Positions 8,279 to 17,016 of a DNA stretch of 64,000 nt are shown here, piece by piece. The notes below the pieces were generated by a model. The model saw nothing but the letters and a program-made list of their open reading frames with translations, was not told the origin of the DNA and did not search any database. Origin of the DNA: Desulfovibrio sp. TomC (GTDB taxonomy: Bacteria; Desulfobacterota; Desulfovibrionia; Desulfovibrionales; Desulfovibrionaceae). A program made the position numbers and the translations under genes. The stretch is from positions 62,001 to 126,000 of the forward strand of contig NZ_JSEH01000015.1 of assembly GCF_000801335.2 (NCBI RefSeq), given 5' to 3'. Numbering within the stretch: the stretch's first letter is position 1; each line of letters begins with the position of its first letter.

Positions 8279-9687
8279 GCAAGTCAGCCTATGATTTCGG
8301 CCGGGCCTCAGCCAAGGCCCTGGGTGATCGTCCGAGCCGGGCCATCCTGCACAAGGCCATCGGCCACATCCGGGTGCTGCGCCAGCGTTCGGTCAACGCC
8401 ATGCCCGATTTCCCCGAGAGGCAAGCTCGGGCCGTGGCCGTGCGTGATAAGACCCTGGCCCGCCTGCCCGACCTGCTGGAGGCGCTCGAAGCCAAGGTCA
8501 CGGCCGCCGGCGGGAATGTCCATTTCGCCGAAACCGCCGACTCGGCCGCAGCGCTTATCACCAAATTGCTGGCTGACCGGGGCGTGCGGCTGGTGGTTAA
8601 GGGCAAGTCCATGGTCAGCGAGGAGATCGGACTCAACGACGCCCTGGCCGCTGCCGGCATCGAGGCCGTGGAGACCGACCTTGGCGAATACATCATCCAA
8701 TTGGCCGGGCAGCGTCCATCACACATCCTGGCCCCGGCCCTGCACGTGTCCAAGGAGCAGGTGTCCGAGCTTTTCGCCCGAAAGTTCGGCCGTACCAGCA
8801 CCGACATCCCGGAGATGACCCGCATCGCCCGGGACAGCCTGCGCCAGAAATTCCTGGCCGCCGATGCCGGCATCACCGGCTGCAACATCGCCATTGCCGA
8901 AACCGGCACGGTAACGGTGCTGGAAAACGAGGGCAACATCCGCCTGTCCGCCTCCTGCCCGCCCATCCACGTGGCCGTCATGACCTTGGAAAAAGTGGTG
9001 GAAACCCTGGCCGACGCCGCCGTCGTTCTGGACATCCTGCCGCCTTCGGCCACGGGCCAGACCCTGCCGGTACACCTGTCCTTTTTCACCGGCGCGCGCC
9101 GCGAGGGCGAACGCGACGGCCCCAAGGAAATGCACCTGGTCATTGTGGACAACGGCCGCTCGGAAATTCTGGCCGATCCCGTGCTGCGCTCAATTTTACG
9201 CTGCATCCGCTGCGGGGCTTGTTTAAACGTCTGCCCGGTCTACCAGAGTGTTGGCGGCCACGCCTACGGCACGGTCTATCCCGGTCCAATGGGGTCGGTG
9301 CTTTCGCCGCTTTTAAAAGACAATCCCGGCGATCCCCGCCAGCCCTTTGCCTGCACCCACTGCGCCGCCTGCGCCGAGGCCTGCCCGGCCGGCATCGATC
9401 ATCCGGCCCTGCTCCAGGAGTTGCGGCGACGGGTTTCGGCCGGGGAGTCTGATCCGGCCGTGACGGCCTTTAGCCTGCTGGCCCGCCATCCGCTGCTTTT
9501 TGGCGGGGCTGCGGCCCTCGGCCGGACCTTTGACCCCAAACTGACCGAGGTCGCGGCCGTGGCCCCGGAGTCGCCGGTTGGTCGGTTTCTGCGCGGCCGG
9601 GCGTTTCCCGGATTGTCCCGACCCTTTTCCAGGCGGTTTAAGAGCCTCGCCCGCCGCCTGTCTCGCAAGCAGGGAGGCCGATCGTGA
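8275..9687 (+). CDS. lutB: Lactate utilisation iron-sulfur protein LutB
   Basis: LutB is the central subunit of the LutABC lactate-oxidising complex. The 470-residue protein has an N-terminal LUD domain (residues about 60-290, with GITGCNIAIAETGTV), followed by two [4Fe-4S] ferredoxin-type motifs, CIRCGACLNVCPVY near residue 310 and CTHCAACAEACPAG near residue 360. A C-terminal helical domain closes the protein. It starts at the ATG that overlaps the lutA stop and ends by overlapping the lutC start (GTGA at 9684), indicating translational coupling. The sequence and gene order match the established LutABC family; the substrate could also be another 2-hydroxy acid. Confidence 0.93.
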   Translation: MSKSAYDFGRASAKALGDRPSRAILHKAIGHIRVLRQRSVNAMPDFPERQARAVAVRDKTLARLPDLLEALEAKVTAAGGNVHFAETADSAAALITKLLADRGVRLVVKGKSMVSEEIGLNDALAAAGIEAVETDLGEYIIQLAGQRPSHILAPALHVSKEQVSELFARKFGRTSTDIPEMTRIARDSLRQKFLAADAGITGCNIAIAETGTVTVLENEGNIRLSASCPPIHVAVMTLEKVVETLADAAVVLDILPPSATGQTLPVHLSFFTGARREGERDGPKEMHLVIVDNGRSEILADPVLRSILRCIRCGACLNVCPVYQSVGGHAYGTVYPGPMGSVLSPLLKDNPGDPRQPFACTHCAACAEACPAGIDHPALLQELRRRVSAGESDPAVTAFSLLARHPLLFGGAAALGRTFDPKLTEVAAVAPESPVGRFLRGRAFPGLSRPFSRRFKSLARRLSRKQGGRS

Positions 9688-10343
9688 GAACCCGCGCCCG
9701 GAACGCCATCCTGGGCCGCCTGCGGGCGGCCACTGCCGCCGGTTTGCCCCGTCCTTCGGCGCCGACCATTCCTCGCCGGCCCGGCCGGGGCATCGCCGAT
9801 TTCGAAAGCTTTGCCGCCGTCCTGACCACCCTTGGCCCGACCTTTGAGCTGGCCCGGACGCCTGAGGAGGCGCAAGCCGCCCTGGCTGCGTATGTGGCCG
9901 CCAACAGCGTCCAGACGGCCGTGCGCTGGGACCACCCCGATCTCGACGCCGTGGCCGCGGCCGAGACCCTGGCCGGGGCCGGCGTGGCGGTTCTGGCTCC
10001 CGAAGAACTGCCCGACCGGGTTTGCCCGTCCCTGGCCGCCGTGGATCTGGGCGTCACAGCCGTGACCTACGCCCTGTGCGCCACCGGCAGCCTGATTCTG
10101 GCGGCGGCCCCGGGCCGGGAACGCGGCACGCCGCTGGTGCCGCGCCTGCATGTGGCTCTTTTGGCCAAATCGCGCTTGCTCCCCGATCTGCCGACCCTGC
10201 TCGAACGGCTCGGGGAAGCGCCCATGCCAAGCGGCGTCAACTGCGTCTCCGGCGTCTCAAGCACCGGCGACATCGAATTCGTCTATGTGCGCGGCGTCCA
10301 TGGCCCGCTGGCCGTGCACGTCATCGGCCTGGACTGGCTCTAA
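9684..10343 (+). CDS. lutC: Lactate utilisation protein LutC (LUD domain)
   Basis: LutC is the small LUD-domain subunit of LutABC. The 219-residue protein begins at a GTG that overlaps the lutB stop. It has the LUD signature in its C-terminal half: VDLGVTAVTYALCATGSLIL, the ERGTPLVPRLHVALL segment, and the final VHGPLAVHVIGLDWL. In the family the C-terminal Gly-rich and VHGP motifs bind an unknown ligand. The gene ends the operon; a long GC-rich hairpin shared with the convergent shikimate kinase gene follows 45 bp later. Confidence 0.92.
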   Translation: MRTRARNAILGRLRAATAAGLPRPSAPTIPRRPGRGIADFESFAAVLTTLGPTFELARTPEEAQAALAAYVAANSVQTAVRWDHPDLDAVAAAETLAGAGVAVLAPEELPDRVCPSLAAVDLGVTAVTYALCATGSLILAAAPGRERGTPLVPRLHVALLAKSRLLPDLPTLLERLGEAPMPSGVNCVSGVSSTGDIEFVYVRGVHGPLAVHVIGLDWL

Positions 10344-10387
10344 CGACGAGACAGGGGTAGCTTGCGGCTGCCGGCCAAAACCATTGT

Positions 10388-10432
10388 CCGGGGGAGTGCG
10401 CGCCAACTGCGCGGACGCCCCCGGTTGTGTTT
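10388..10432. terminator. Hairpin between convergent lutC and shikimate kinase genes
   Basis: CCGGGGG at 10388-10394 pairs with CCCCCGG at 10418-10424, enclosing an extra GCGCG/TGCGC stem, and is followed by TTGTGTTT. It sits in the 91-bp space between two convergent genes, so it probably serves both, although the T-run is short. Confidence 0.6.
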
Positions 10433-10434
10433 GT

Positions 10435-10959
10435 CTAGAACATCTTGAGGGCGCGCAGGGTATAGTCGAGCAATTCCTCAATGGGGCGTTCGGGCAGGCA
10501 GGCATGGGCCAGGGAGAAATAGAGCGGTTCGCGCTCGGCCAGGGTGGCGACGATTTCTTCCTTGAGCCCCAGTTCCGTGAGGTTGGGGCGTTGCTCGGGG
10601 TTGAGATCAGCCATGAGTCGTTCGGCCAGCCGGTCCGGGTGGGCCTGGAGATAGAGCACCACCCCCCTGGAGAGCAGGGCGCGGTTTTGCGGCATGAGCA
10701 CCACGCCGCCGCCCGTGGCGGCAACAAGACCCTGTTGCGCGGCCACATCGGCCAGAATGTCTGCTTCGGCCTGCCGAAAGGCATCCCAGCCTTCCCGGGC
10801 GACCAGCTCGGCAATGGTTTCCCCGCGTGTTTCCACAAACCGGGCGTCGAGGTCCACAAAGGGTCGGCCAAGGCTTTGGGCCAATTGGCGGCCGAGCGTT
10901 GTCTTGCCCGAGGCCCGGGGGCCGATCAGATAGATGTTGGCGTCGTCGGAAAGGGGCAT
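10435..10959 (-). CDS. aroK: Shikimate kinase
   Basis: Shikimate kinase phosphorylates shikimate at the 3-hydroxyl with ATP, the fifth step of the chorismate pathway. The 174-residue protein has the expected length. It shows the Walker A motif GPRASGKTT at residues 13-21, the shikimate-binding DLDARFVE, the conserved ETRGETIAELVAREGWDAFR, and the GGGVV loop that binds substrate. The lid contains the RLAERLMAD segment. The aroK/aroL choice is not resolvable here. It faces lutC and is divergent from the sigma-factor gene. Confidence 0.92.
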   Translation of the reverse strand: MPLSDDANIYLIGPRASGKTTLGRQLAQSLGRPFVDLDARFVETRGETIAELVAREGWDAFRQAEADILADVAAQQGLVAATGGGVVLMPQNRALLSRGVVLYLQAHPDRLAERLMADLNPEQRPNLTELGLKEEIVATLAEREPLYFSLAHACLPERPIEELLDYTLRALKMF

Positions 10960-11114
10960 GGCGGTCTCCGGTTGGGGCGTACGGCCAGGCTTGGCCGCCG
11001 GGTCGGGGATAGCCTTCCGGACGCATCTTGTCGAGATCGGGTGTAACCAGTTGGGAAGGGAAAGCGCCTGACACGAGGACGTGCCTGGGGAGGGGCGTTA
11101 AGGAGGCGCTTTGC

Positions 11115-11732
11115 ATGACGACGCGCAGCGGGGAATGTGTCAGGCCCGGTGGAAACGGCGCGTTGCGTCCGGTTCGTGCCCGTATACGTCTTGACGGCAT
11201 CGACGATGCGACCTTGGCCCGGGCTGCCGCCCAGGGCGATCAAAAGGCCTTTGCCGCCCTGGTCGACCGACACCGTCCAGGCGTGACCCACCTGGCCACC
11301 CGATTTTGCCAGGAACCGGCGGGGGTCGAGGATTTGGCTCAGGAAATCTTCGTCAAGGCCTATCTGAATTTGGGCGGGCTTCGGGACTGGGCCATGTTTC
11401 GCAGCTGGCTCCACCGCATTGCCGCCAACACGTGTATTGACTGGTTGCGCCGCCGCAAAGCCGAGGTCGGTCTGGTGGGCGGCCTTGACGAATCGCTGCC
11501 AGACGAGGGAGAGTTGGCCCGAGGTCAGGCCAGGGAGGCCCAGCGACGGCTGGAAGCGGCCATGGCGGTCCTTGGTCCCAAGGACAGACTGCTGGTGGCG
11601 CTGCTTGGGCTTGAAGGCAAAAGCGTGGAAGAAGTGGCACAATTAACGGGCTTGTCCCAGGTCAATGTCAAGGTACGGGCCTTTCGGGCCAGACGGAAGC
11701 TCAAGGCTTTTCTGGAGAAGGATCATGGTTGA
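11115..11732 (+). CDS. ECF-type RNA polymerase sigma factor
   Basis: This 205-residue protein is a sigma70-family factor of the extracytoplasmic-function group. The ATG at 11115 has a strong AAGGAGG 9 bp upstream. Region 2 spans about residues 30-110, with the hallmark core-binding sequence EDLAQEIFVKAYLNL and the -10 recognition helix MFRSWLHRIAANTCIDWLRRR. Region 4 covers residues 140-200, with an HTH around SVEEVAQLTGLSQVNVKVRA. The 50-residue N-terminal tail is basic and unusual for the group. The stop overlaps by 8 bp the start of a membrane-anchored CnrX/Spy-like protein, which is the natural candidate for its sensor or anti-sigma partner. Confidence 0.92.
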   Translation: MTTRSGECVRPGGNGALRPVRARIRLDGIDDATLARAAAQGDQKAFAALVDRHRPGVTHLATRFCQEPAGVEDLAQEIFVKAYLNLGGLRDWAMFRSWLHRIAANTCIDWLRRRKAEVGLVGGLDESLPDEGELARGQAREAQRRLEAAMAVLGPKDRLLVALLGLEGKSVEEVAQLTGLSQVNVKVRAFRARRKLKAFLEKDHG

Positions 11733-12129
11733 AGCAAGCGGACAATTTCGGACCGGAACCGTGGTCATCATTTTTGTCCTGGGCCTGGGCCTGGGCTGGA
11801 TAGGGGCCAGCCAGCGGGCCCTGGTGGAGATCCGGGCCAGGGATTCCGCCGGCTTTGAGGCCATGCGCAAACGGGTGGACGAGGAATATATCCGTCGCCT
11901 CGATCTCGACGGCCAGCAGCGCCAGGTGTTTGTCAGTGCCTGGAATGACGCGCATCAGGAGTTCGATCAGGTCATGGGACGGATGCGTCCGGAACTCGAC
12001 AGTGTGTTGCAGCGCATCGACGCGCGGGTGCGCCCGACGCTCAGTCCCCGGCAGTTGGCCGTTTATGATCGGTTGGAAGGCGAACGCCGGGCCCAATTGC
12101 CCAGCCGCCCCGTTGGCAACGACAACTGA
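11725..12129 (+). CDS. Membrane-anchored periplasmic sensor of the CnrX/Spy (heavy-metal resistor) type
   Basis: The 134-residue protein has an 11-residue cytoplasmic N-terminus, one transmembrane helix (TVVIIFVLGLGLGWIGA) and a helical periplasmic domain. The domain shows the pattern of Spy/CpxP/CnrX proteins: a helix with LDLDGQQRQVFVSAW, a long helix ending in IDARVRPT, and the LSPRQLAVYDRLEGER motif that corresponds to the LTxxQ repeats. The start ATG at 11725 has GGAGAAGGA upstream and lies inside the sigma-factor gene, so translation is coupled. By position it probably controls the sigma factor, as CnrX does together with CnrY. The ligand is unknown, and a separate anti-sigma protein is not seen. 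Confidence 0.72.
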   Translation: MVEASGQFRTGTVVIIFVLGLGLGWIGASQRALVEIRARDSAGFEAMRKRVDEEYIRRLDLDGQQRQVFVSAWNDAHQEFDQVMGRMRPELDSVLQRIDARVRPTLSPRQLAVYDRLEGERRAQLPSRPVGNDN

Positions 12130-12138
12130 CGGGCCGGG

Positions 12139-14685
12139 TTAGTCGTTTCGCAGATAGGGCAGGGTTTTTTGGGAGAGCATCCGGAAGGTTCCGGCCAGAC
12201 CAAAGACCAGTGTCAGCCCGGTCGCAACGCCCACGATGCCGGCAGCCGGACCGGGAAAAACGGCAAACGGCAATTCCATGAAAAAGGTCGTAAATCCCCA
12301 GGCAATGGCCGTGCCCACGGCCAGGGCCATGAGTCCGGCCAATAGGCCGAGCAGGGCGTTTTCCAGGGACAAAACGGCCAGGATATCCCGTCGGGAGGCC
12401 CCGCAGACCTTGTAGATAACGGTTTCATAAGCCCGTCGGCGCAGCCCGGCGGCCATGGTCTGGATGAGCACCAACATGCCTGTGACCAACGTGGCGGCGG
12501 CAGCGGCGGCCACAGCCGTTGCCACTTTGTCGGCCACGGCCATGACATCGGTCAAGGCGTCGCCGATGCCCACGGCCGTGACATTGGGGAATCGGTCGGT
12601 GACAGCGGCAAAAACCGCTTCGCCGGGAACGTTGCCTGCGGATTTGTCGGTGTAGGCCGTGGCCAGATAGGTCACGGGCGCACCGTCAAGCGATCCGGGC
12701 GACAGCACAAAGACATAGTTGATCCCAAGGGTCAGCCAGTTGATGCGCCGCAGGCTGGCCACTCGGGCCGTGACTTCCCGGCCAAGGACATTGAGGGTCA
12801 CCGTGTCCCCAAGTCCCAGCCCCAATCCCTTGGCGATGGATTCATCCACCGAGACGAGCGGTTCCCCGGCATAGTCCGGCGGCCACCACTGGCCGGCGGT
12901 GATCTGCGTTCCTTCGGGCATGGCCGCGGCATAGGTCAGGCCCCGGTCGCCGGCTACGGCCCAGCGCGCTTCTTCTCCCACTGCCGCTTCTTCTGGCAAC
13001 ACCCCGTTTAAACGCACAATGCGCCCGCGCACCATGGGCGAAGTCTCGACGCGGCTGACGCCGGGGACGCTTCCGGCCGTATCTAGAAAGGCCGAGAGCT
13101 GGTCCGGCTGGATATCCACGAAAAAAAAGTCCGGGGCGGTGCGGGGGATGTCGTTGACAAAGGCCTGGCGAAAATTGGCTTCCACCTGGGTCATGGCGCA
13201 CAGCGTGGAGAGGCCAAGCCCCAGGGCGGCCAGCACCTGTCCCACCTGATTGCCGGGACGCACGACGGCGCGAAGGGCCAGGGAAAAAAGACCCGGACGA
13301 TCCAGCGGAGCCAGACGCACGAGCCACAGCGCCACCCGGGCCACCAGCCAGAAAATGACGGTCGCACCGGCAGCAGCGATCACGAAACCGAGGCCCAGCC
13401 GGTGGTTGGGGGTGGCAGCCACAGCCAGGGCCAGCAGAGCCGCCAGGCACAACAGACCGGGCAACCGGGCCAAAACGGACAATTGCCCGGCTTCGGGCTC
13501 GGCATAACCGCGAAAGAGCAGCAACGGCGAAATGCGGGCGGCCCCGGCCAGATGGGGCAGGGAAAAGGCCAGGACGGTCAAAACGCCGAACACCGCCGCC
13601 AGGGCCAACGCGCCGGGGTAGGGGCCGGGCGGCAGGCGCACCGGCAAAAGGCCGCCGGCCAGGGGGGCGAGCAGGACCGGCACGGCCGCGCCCAGGGCCA
13701 GACCGAGGATGATGCCAAGGCAACCCTGGGCGCTAACGGCCAGGAGATAGGCGGCCACGACCACCCGGCGCGGCGCGCCAAGGCATTTGAGCGTGGCAAT
13801 GGAGGCTGCGCGGCCGGCCAGATAACCGGAAACGGCCTGGGACACGCCGATGCCGCCAAGAAGCAGCGAGGCCAGTCCCACCAGCCCGGTAACGGCAGCC
13901 AGGCGATCCATGAAGCGGGTCAGTCCCGGCTGGGCCGTGGACACGTCGCGCACCCGCCAACCGGCGGTCGGGAAGGCTTCCCGCAGTTTCCTGGCCTGGG
14001 CCGGAATATCCTCGCCCGGGGGCAGTTTCACCCGGTAGGCGTGGCGGGTCAGGGTGCCGGGCGTGAGCAGACCGGAGTCGGCCAGGGCGGGCAGGGACAC
14101 GAGCAGGCGCGGCCCCAGTGCGGCCAGTCCGGCTGAGGCGTCTGGTTCGCGCACCAGCGTTGCGCGGATCACAAAAACGGCGTCGGCAACCAGGATGACG
14201 TCGCCGACAGCGGCTCCCAGACGGGTGAGCAGCTCCGGCGCAGCCACAGCCCCGGGCAGTCCATCGCGGACGGCCAGGGCCTGGGACAAGGGCATGGGCG
14301 GCGACAGGGCAATGGTCCCATAGAGCGGGAAGGCGTCGTCGGCGGCCCGCAGGGTGGTCAGAGCACGTTTCCCCGGGGCATTTTGCCGGCGGGCCATGGC
14401 CTGCATGGTCACGACGTGGGACGTTGATCCGAGAGCGGTCAGGGCGGCCAGTTCGTCCGGAGCGGCCGGGCGCAGGGACAGGGTGGCTTCGATGTCGCCG
14501 CCCAAAAGCGCTGCCGCATCCTCGGCCACGCCGGCCAAATAGGCGGCGGACAGGCTTTTGACCCCGGCCACGGCGGCCACGCCCAGGGCCATGCAGGCCA
14601 CGAATACGCCAAATCCCCGAAGGCCGGTGCGCAGTTCCCGTCGAGCCAGGCGGGCGGCCAGAAATAAATCGTGAACAAGCGTCAT
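12139..14685 (-). CDS. FtsX/YbbP-type ABC transporter permease, large
   Basis: The 848-residue protein is a long FtsX-superfamily permease of the YbbP/LolC-like type. It has an N-terminal membrane helix after [18 protein letters not shown], a MacB-type periplasmic domain at about residues 50-250, a central block of membrane helices, a second periplasmic domain at about 520-690, and a C-terminal helix group with the family motif [20 protein letters not shown]. YbbP proteins usually work with the ATPase YbbA and the esterase TesA. Neither is next to this gene, which is divergent from a chemoreceptor. Its substrate, and which ATPase in the cell serves it, are unknown. Confidence 0.85.
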   Translation of the reverse strand: MTLVHDLFLAARLARRELRTGLRGFGVFVACMALGVAAVAGVKSLSAAYLAGVAEDAAALLGGDIEATLSLRPAAPDELAALTALGSTSHVVTMQAMARRQNAPGKRALTTLRAADDAFPLYGTIALSPPMPLSQALAVRDGLPGAVAAPELLTRLGAAVGDVILVADAVFVIRATLVREPDASAGLAALGPRLLVSLPALADSGLLTPGTLTRHAYRVKLPPGEDIPAQARKLREAFPTAGWRVRDVSTAQPGLTRFMDRLAAVTGLVGLASLLLGGIGVSQAVSGYLAGRAASIATLKCLGAPRRVVVAAYLLAVSAQGCLGIILGLALGAAVPVLLAPLAGGLLPVRLPPGPYPGALALAAVFGVLTVLAFSLPHLAGAARISPLLLFRGYAEPEAGQLSVLARLPGLLCLAALLALAVAATPNHRLGLGFVIAAAGATVIFWLVARVALWLVRLAPLDRPGLFSLALRAVVRPGNQVGQVLAALGLGLSTLCAMTQVEANFRQAFVNDIPRTAPDFFFVDIQPDQLSAFLDTAGSVPGVSRVETSPMVRGRIVRLNGVLPEEAAVGEEARWAVAGDRGLTYAAAMPEGTQITAGQWWPPDYAGEPLVSVDESIAKGLGLGLGDTVTLNVLGREVTARVASLRRINWLTLGINYVFVLSPGSLDGAPVTYLATAYTDKSAGNVPGEAVFAAVTDRFPNVTAVGIGDALTDVMAVADKVATAVAAAAAATLVTGMLVLIQTMAAGLRRRAYETVIYKVCGASRRDILAVLSLENALLGLLAGLMALAVGTAIAWGFTTFFMELPFAVFPGPAAGIVGVATGLTLVFGLAGTFRMLSQKTLPYLRND

Positions 14686-14887
14686 GAGTACATGTCTTCC
14701 CTGGCCCGGTCCCTACGGGAAAAGTTGTTGCAGGTCCACGCCTAGCTGGAAAAAGGCGCTTGTGCCCATTGCAAGGCACTCCAAAATAAGCCAGATATAC
14801 ACAATCCGAGGACGACCGCGCCATTGCCCCGTGTTTTGTCTAAAAGAGCACCGCGCGGGATACCACAACGTCGAGGGGAGGCCGGCA

Positions 14888-16918
14888 GTGAAGAACTTGA
14901 AGCTTGGGGTTAAAATCAGCATTGGCTTTGGCCTGTTGATCGCCATCGCCTGCGCGCTTGGCGGTATGGCCATTATCAATATGAACGGCGTGGAAGACCA
15001 GTCGACGCGATTGGTCCGGGAATACATGCCGGAAGTGGCCATTGCCAACAGCGTTGAGCGGGCTGCTTTGCTGACCATGCTGGAAATGCGCAGCTACGGG
15101 TACACGGAAGACAAGAAGCAGTTTGAAGCCGGGATGCGCAATCTGACCGAACTCAAGCATGCCCTGGCCGAGGCCAAGGCGCATTCGGAAAAATATCCGA
15201 AATTGGTCAAGCTGCGAGAAGACGTTGTCAAAGCTCAGGCCAAGGCCACAGAATACGAAAAGCTCATCGCCGAAACCGCCTCCCGTGTCGATGCCATCGC
15301 CGGTGTGCGCAAAACCCTGGATGGCGCTGCGGGTGAGATCGTCAAGAACAGCCAAGCCTATCTCGACAGCCAGCAGAAAAGAATCCATGAGGAGATTGCC
15401 CAAAGCGCCGGTGCGGCGGCTCTCCAGGAGCGGGCAGATAAGATCGACGGGGCTACCGCGGCCATAGCCACGGTCACGGCCATCCGCGTGAACAACTATC
15501 GTGGGCAGTTGTACCGCGATCCCCGGCACCTTGAGGACGCCATCAAGGCATTCGCTGAGTTTGATCAAGCCATTGAGGGCATCCGGGGCAAAACCCGCGA
15601 CGATGCCAACCTGCGCCAGTTGGCGGCCATCAAGGACGCATCCGCCAAGTACCGTCAGGCCCTCTTGGATTTCCTGGACAATTATAAAGCCCTCCAAGAT
15701 CTCGCCGCCAAGCGTCTGGACGCGGCCAACGGCGTCCAGGACGCGGCCGAAGAAACCGCCAAGGCGGCTTTGGATTCCACCCAGGCTATCGCCAACAGCG
15801 CGGTGACCAGTCTGTCCACGTCTGCCTCGATCATGTACGGCGGCCTGGGCGTGGCCCTGCTTCTTGGCATCATCATCGCCATCCTGCTGACCAAGGCCAT
15901 CACTGGTCCGGTCATCAAGGGCGTGAGTTTTGCCAAGGCCATGGCCGACGGCGACTTCACCCGGCTGCTCGACATCGACCAAAAGGACGAGATGGGCGTC
16001 CTGGCGGCCTCGCTCAACGAGATGGTGGGCAAGTTGCGGGAAGTGGTGGCCGAAGTGCAGTCGGCGTCGGAAAATGTGGCCTCCGGCTCGGAAGAGCTGT
16101 CCGCCTCGGCCCAGAGCATGTCCCAGGGAGCCACGGAGCAGGCCGCCAGCGTCGAGGAAATCTCTTCGTCCATGGAGGAGATGAGTTCCAACATCAAGCA
16201 GAACGCCGAAAACGCCCAGCAGACGCAGTCCATTGCCGTCAAGGCCGCCCAGGATGCACGGGAGGGTGGTGAGGCCGTCATCTCGGCTGTGGCCGCCATG
16301 AAAAATATTGCCGAGAAGATTTCCATCATCGAGGAAATAGCCAGGCAGACCAATCTGCTGGCGCTTAACGCAGCCATTGAGGCTGCCCGGGCCGGGGAAC
16401 ACGGCAAAGGCTTTGCCGTGGTTGCCGCCGAGGTGCGCAAGCTGGCCGAGCGCAGCGGTTCCGCCGCCTCGGAGATTTCCGATCTCTCGGCCTCCAGCGT
16501 CCGGGTGGCCGAACAAGCCGGCTCCATGCTGACCAAAATGGTGCCCGACATCCAGCGCACGGCCGATCTTGTCCAGGAAATCGCTGCCGCCAGCCAGGAG
16601 CAGAATTCCGGGGCCGATCAGATCAACCGGGCCATCCAGCAGCTCGACCAGGTGGTGCAGCAAAACGCCTCGGCTTCTGAGGAGATGGCTTCCACCTCGG
16701 AAGAACTGTCCAGCCAGGCCGAACAGCTGCAATCCACCATGGCTTTCTTCCGGGTGGATGGGACGATGACCAAGCGCCAAGTTTATCGGCCGGTCAAAGC
16801 GTTGCCAGCCTCGCCCCGTCGTCCCGCTCCGGCTCGTCGCCCAGCAGCCCAACCCAAGACGGGCAGCGGCGTCGGTATTGACCTCGACGACAAGGACGAC
16901 GATTTCGAGCGGTTTTAA
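14888..16918 (+). CDS. Methyl-accepting chemotaxis protein with helical (HBM-like) sensor domain
   Basis: This is a transmembrane chemoreceptor of 676 residues. I chose GTG 14888 because GAGGGGAGG lies directly upstream, which gives the start MKNLKLGVK shared with the second chemoreceptor of this window. TM1 spans about residues 10-32, the all-helical periplasmic domain of about 280 residues fits the helical bimodular (HBM) type, and TM2 is near 312-338. HAMP follows, then the signalling coiled coil with the hairpin [22 protein letters not shown] near residue 485. Gln/Glu-rich methylation helices flank it. The C-terminus DDDFERF fits the aromatic-x-x-aromatic pattern of a CheR/CheB tether. 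A strong terminator follows. Confidence 0.93.
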   Translation: MKNLKLGVKISIGFGLLIAIACALGGMAIINMNGVEDQSTRLVREYMPEVAIANSVERAALLTMLEMRSYGYTEDKKQFEAGMRNLTELKHALAEAKAHSEKYPKLVKLREDVVKAQAKATEYEKLIAETASRVDAIAGVRKTLDGAAGEIVKNSQAYLDSQQKRIHEEIAQSAGAAALQERADKIDGATAAIATVTAIRVNNYRGQLYRDPRHLEDAIKAFAEFDQAIEGIRGKTRDDANLRQLAAIKDASAKYRQALLDFLDNYKALQDLAAKRLDAANGVQDAAEETAKAALDSTQAIANSAVTSLSTSASIMYGGLGVALLLGIIIAILLTKAITGPVIKGVSFAKAMADGDFTRLLDIDQKDEMGVLAASLNEMVGKLREVVAEVQSASENVASGSEELSASAQSMSQGATEQAASVEEISSSMEEMSSNIKQNAENAQQTQSIAVKAAQDAREGGEAVISAVAAMKNIAEKISIIEEIARQTNLLALNAAIEAARAGEHGKGFAVVAAEVRKLAERSGSAASEISDLSASSVRVAEQAGSMLTKMVPDIQRTADLVQEIAAASQEQNSGADQINRAIQQLDQVVQQNASASEEMASTSEELSSQAEQLQSTMAFFRVDGTMTKRQVYRPVKALPASPRRPAPARRPAAQPKTGSGVGIDLDDKDDDFERF

Positions 16919-16946
16919 GTCTGACGGTTAGCTGCCAAACGACGAC

Positions 16947-16985
16947 AAACGGGGCCGGACATGAATGTGTCCGGCCCCGTTTGTA
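16947..16985 (+). terminator. Strong intrinsic terminator of the chemoreceptor gene
   Basis: A 15-bp perfect stem, AAACGGGGCCGGACA with TGTCCGGCCCCGTTT, encloses a short loop and ends in T residues, 29 bp after the stop codon. It also lies at the 3' end of the convergent beta-helix gene. Confidence 0.88.
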
Positions 16986-17016
16986 TTGGAGGTTCTGGCC
17001 GTTGGAGGGCGCTGCA

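Noticed and set aside
14840-16852. A 670-codon open frame antisense to the first chemoreceptor
   Set aside because: The sense strand encodes a complete chemoreceptor with all domains. The antisense product is His/Gly/Leu-rich without recognisable motifs, as expected for the reverse of GC-rich coding DNA.
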